A stretch of 6,175 bases of DNA from contig NHBS01000033.1 of the NCBI GenBank assembly GCA_002167825.1, forward strand, positions 12,697-18,871, given 5' to 3'. The notes beneath the pieces are model-generated. The model did not search any database. It saw only the letters and a program-made list of their open reading frames with translations, and was not told the DNA's origin. Numbering within the stretch: position 1 is the first letter of the stretch; each line of letters starts with the position of its first letter. Shown here piece after piece: positions 3,693-6,175 of the stretch. The DNA comes from Pelagibacteraceae bacterium TMED13. GTDB taxonomy: Bacteria; Pseudomonadota; Alphaproteobacteria; Methylaequorales; Methylaequoraceae. Made by a program: the position numbers and the translations under genes.

Positions 3693-6175
3693 ATTGAATC
3701 TTTTAGTTGATAAAATTTCTTGCTAAGAGGAGCTCCACCTTGTGCAAGATCTTTCCTTCCGCCACCCCCTTTTCCATCAAGAAAGTTTACTATCTTTTTT
3801 ACAATTATGTTTGAATCATACCTTTCAAATAAATCATTCGTAATACTAGTTACAATTGAAACTTTGTTATCTGATACACAAGTTAAAATAATTATACCAG
3901 AATCTATTCTTAACTTAACGCTATCAGAATTATTTTTTAAATCTTTAGGATTGGAATCTATGTTTTGGTAGTAAATTTTTGTATCACCAAAATTAATGTT
4001 ATTTTTAACGGAAAAAAAATCTTTTTTATCTAATTTATTTTTTTTCAAGCTAGTGTTTTCCTCTTTTATATTTTTTAGCTTTTCTAATATATTATTATCG
4101 TTAGCTTTTAAAAGAGATTTAATATCATCTAACAAATGAATTTTATCATAGACATGTCGTTCTGCTTTATTTCCGGTTACTGCCTCAATTCTTCTAATTC
4201 CAGAGGAAATAGAAGTTTCATTAATTATTTTAAAAAAACCAATTTCTCCTGTAGAGCTAACATGTGTTCCACCACACAATTCTACTGAAACAAAAGGGTT
4301 TGTATCATCATTACTTTTTATTGAGAGCACTCTAACATTTTCAGGATATTTCTCACCAAACAAAGCAACAGCTCCACTTTGCATTGCCTCCTTTAGTGGC
4401 ATATATTTAATTTCTGAGACAATATTTGACCTTATAGAAGAATTAACTATAAATTCAATTTTTTTGATTTTATCCTCAGATAAAGGTTCATTAGATGTAT
4501 AATCAAAACGAAGTTTTTGATCATTTACTAGAGATCCTTTTTGAGAAACATGATTACCAACAACTCTTCTTAATGACTGGTGAAGCAAATGAGTTGCCGT
4601 ATGATTATTTCGAATTTTTTCTCTTCTTTCGATATCAATTACTAATTTATAATTTTTGTCAGATTGCAAATTTGAGTGAAGCTTTCCAATGTAATGAACA
4701 TAAATTTTATTAAAAACTTTCGTATCAGAAATTTCTGCAACTAATTCCTTATTTTCATCATAAATAAAACCACAATCTCCAACTTGCCCCCCTGATTCTG
4801 GGTAAAACGGTGTTTTTTCAAACACAAGACTTATATTTACATCTTTAATATTTGCTTGGTTCCTAAATTCGTCATTAATAATTATTTTAGTTAATTTTGA
4901 TTTACATTGAAAATTTTCGTATCCACAAAATTCAGTAGACCTACAGGTTTCGTCAAGCTCACTGAAAAATTTATTTGTCTTTTGCGTATTTGCGTTAGAT
5001 ACAAAACCTTTCTGTTGGTTTTTACTCTCTTTAACAATTTTGTCGTAAAGATTACTATCAAGGTAAATTTTCTTTTCTGACAAAATAGCTTTTGTCATAT
5101 CAAAAGGAAATCCATAAGTATCATATAATTTGAAAGCTACCTCAGGTGAAAATTTATTGTCTTTAATAGAACTTATTTCTTTATTAAGAAGTTGCAGTCC
5201 ATTTGATAAAGTTTCTGAAAATTTTATCTCCTCATTTTTAAGATTCTTTTCAATAAAACTAAATGCCTTAGGTAAATTAAAATAAACATTGGAATATTCA
5301 TCTATTACATTCTTTAATAATCTACTTAAAATAATTTCATTATTATTTAATTTATGACAATGAAGAGCCGCCCTTCTTATAATTCTTCTTAAAACGTACC
5401 CTCTACCCTCGTTTGAAGGTAGAATTCCTTCTGACATTAAAAAAGTTATCGATTTTATATGATCCGAGATAATTCTAAAAGATGATATATTTTCAGCATC
5501 TACTTTTTTTTTTGTTAACTTTTTTATTTCTTCTATAATATTTATATATAGGTCTGTTTCATAGTTATTTACCTTATCATTTAGAACAGCAGTTAAACGT
5601 TCTAGACCCATGCCTGTATCAACGAATTTACCCGGAAGCTTTTTTAGATTAGATTCAGTTTTTTCAAATTCCATGAACACTAAATTCCAAATTTCTAGAT
5701 ATCTTTCACCATCCTGTGTTTTGGTTCCAGGTAGCCCCCCAGATAAACCAGACCCATTGTCATAAAATATTTCACTACATGGCCCACAAGGACCAAAATC
5801 TCCCATTGACCAAAAATTATCATCCGTAGAAATTTTTAAAATTTGTGAATTAGTAAATCCAGTTATTTTTTTCCATAAACTAAATGACTCATCATCTTCT
5901 TTAAATACTGTAATTATAATTTTGGACTTATCTAGATTAAATTCTTTTGTCAGTAAATGCCATGCATGAAATATTGCCTCTTCTTTGAAATATCCGCCAA
6001 AAGAAAAATTACCTAACATTTCAAAAAAAGTATGGTGTCTTGGAGTAAACCCAACATTATCTAAGTCATTATGCTTACCACCTGCCCTTAAACACTTTTG
6101 GACAGTTGCAACATTCTTATATTTTGGCTTGATCTCACCAGTAAACCATTTTTTAAACTGAACCATACCGGCATT
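3674..6175 (-). CDS. alaS: Alanyl-tRNA synthetase, lacking only the N-terminal ~40 codons (off the right edge)
   Basis: Cytosolic class II synthetase that charges tRNA-Ala and hydrolyses mischarged Ser/Gly-tRNA-Ala. The frame is open to base 6175; the 833 visible residues start NAGMVQFKKW, corresponding to about residue 41 of E. coli AlaRS, so full length would be about 873, normal for the family. In visible numbering: aminoacylation motif 2 RHHTFFEMLGNFSFG at 46-60, the AlaRS-typical GPCGPCSEIFYD at 128-139, motif 3 DTGMGLERL at 186-194, and the tRNA-recognition helical domain at about 220-420. The editing domain has HTATH (His525, His529) and CGGTH (Cys634, His638), the full metal-binding set. 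A short charged coiled coil follows at about 680-715, then the C-Ala domain with GKGGGGRKDLAQGG at 801-814. The Met at 6166 is internal to the protein and not the start. It converges on icd; recA often lies upstream of alaS in Alphaproteobacteria, but that is outside this window. Confidence 0.98.
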   Translation of the reverse strand, partial: NAGMVQFKKWFTGEIKPKYKNVATVQKCLRAGGKHNDLDNVGFTPRHHTFFEMLGNFSFGGYFKEEAIFHAWHLLTKEFNLDKSKIIITVFKEDDESFSLWKKITGFTNSQILKISTDDNFWSMGDFGPCGPCSEIFYDNGSGLSGGLPGTKTQDGERYLEIWNLVFMEFEKTESNLKKLPGKFVDTGMGLERLTAVLNDKVNNYETDLYINIIEEIKKLTKKKVDAENISSFRIISDHIKSITFLMSEGILPSNEGRGYVLRRIIRRAALHCHKLNNNEIILSRLLKNVIDEYSNVYFNLPKAFSFIEKNLKNEEIKFSETLSNGLQLLNKEISSIKDNKFSPEVAFKLYDTYGFPFDMTKAILSEKKIYLDSNLYDKIVKESKNQQKGFVSNANTQKTNKFFSELDETCRSTEFCGYENFQCKSKLTKIIINDEFRNQANIKDVNISLVFEKTPFYPESGGQVGDCGFIYDENKELVAEISDTKVFNKIYVHYIGKLHSNLQSDKNYKLVIDIERREKIRNNHTATHLLHQSLRRVVGNHVSQKGSLVNDQKLRFDYTSNEPLSEDKIKKIEFIVNSSIRSNIVSEIKYMPLKEAMQSGAVALFGEKYPENVRVLSIKSNDDTNPFVSVELCGGTHVSSTGEIGFFKIINETSISSGIRRIEAVTGNKAERHVYDKIHLLDDIKSLLKANDNNILEKLKNIKEENTSLKKNKLDKKDFFSVKNNINFGDTKIYYQNIDSNPKDLKNNSDSVKLRIDSGIIILTCVSDNKVSIVTSITNDLFERYDSNIIVKKIVNFLDGKGGGGRKDLAQGGAPLSKKFYQLKDSIKKIIS

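Noticed and set aside
4495..4713. 72-codon open frame antisense to the alaS editing domain
   Set aside because: It is a complementary-strand shadow of conserved alaS codons (the HTATH region), with no independent support.
6164..6166. ATG at 6166-6164 as the alaS start
   Set aside because: The codons before it read Asn-Ala-Gly in frame, the conserved NAGM of AlaRS, so this Met is internal and the gene continues past the window edge.
1..6175. Search for a hidden novel system (CRISPR, retron, toxin-antitoxin, phage, insertion sequence, structured RNA, direct-repeat array)
   Set aside because: Nearly every base is within a recognised housekeeping gene, the largest gap is 62 bp, and I saw no repeat array, terminal inverted repeats, recombinase or strong structured RNA.

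Overview
The window is a gene-dense, very AT-rich piece (about 30% G+C by eye) of what looks like a bacterial chromosome. Lysine, asparagine and isoleucine are over-used, and spacers are almost absent. Three things point to Alphaproteobacteria: the short phosphatidylserine decarboxylase followed by an integral-membrane phosphatidylserine synthase, the two Ig-like domains plus C-terminal LysM-type tail in one envelope protein, and icd lying next to alaS. The low G+C and compaction fit a streamlined marine lineage (SAR11/Pelagibacterales, HIMB59/AEGEAN-169 or similar). That placement is an inference from composition and gene content, not a proven identity.

Layout from left to right. A leftward (minus-strand) cluster occupies 1-1870. 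It is read in the order LysM/Ig-like envelope protein (911-1870), psd (180-914) and pssA (1-170, cut by the left edge). The first two genes overlap by an ATGA, and psd and pssA are 9 nt apart. PssA and Psd catalyse consecutive steps: CDP-diacylglycerol plus serine gives phosphatidylserine, which is decarboxylated to phosphatidylethanolamine. A 62-bp divergent spacer (1871-1932) separates this cluster from a rightward pair: a LOG-family phosphoribohydrolase (1933-2487) and icd, isocitrate dehydrogenase (2468-3673), which overlap by 20 nt. Immediately after the icd stop codon, with no base in between, comes the stop codon of alaS (alanyl-tRNA synthetase) on the opposite strand. alaS fills the rest of the window and runs off the right edge, lacking about 40 N-terminal codons.

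All genes are housekeeping: phospholipid synthesis, cell envelope, nucleotide salvage or clean-up, TCA cycle and translation. I see no mobile element, CRISPR array, tRNA or rRNA gene, toxin-antitoxin pair or phage gene, and no gene-free stretch longer than 62 bp. I do not see a previously undescribed system. The points worth a second look are at residue level and in genome architecture: a Ser in Icd at the position of an NADP-phosphate-binding Arg, altered motifs in the LOG protein, a degenerate LysM tail, an N-terminal DFF repeat on Psd, and the zero-spacer convergent icd/alaS junction.
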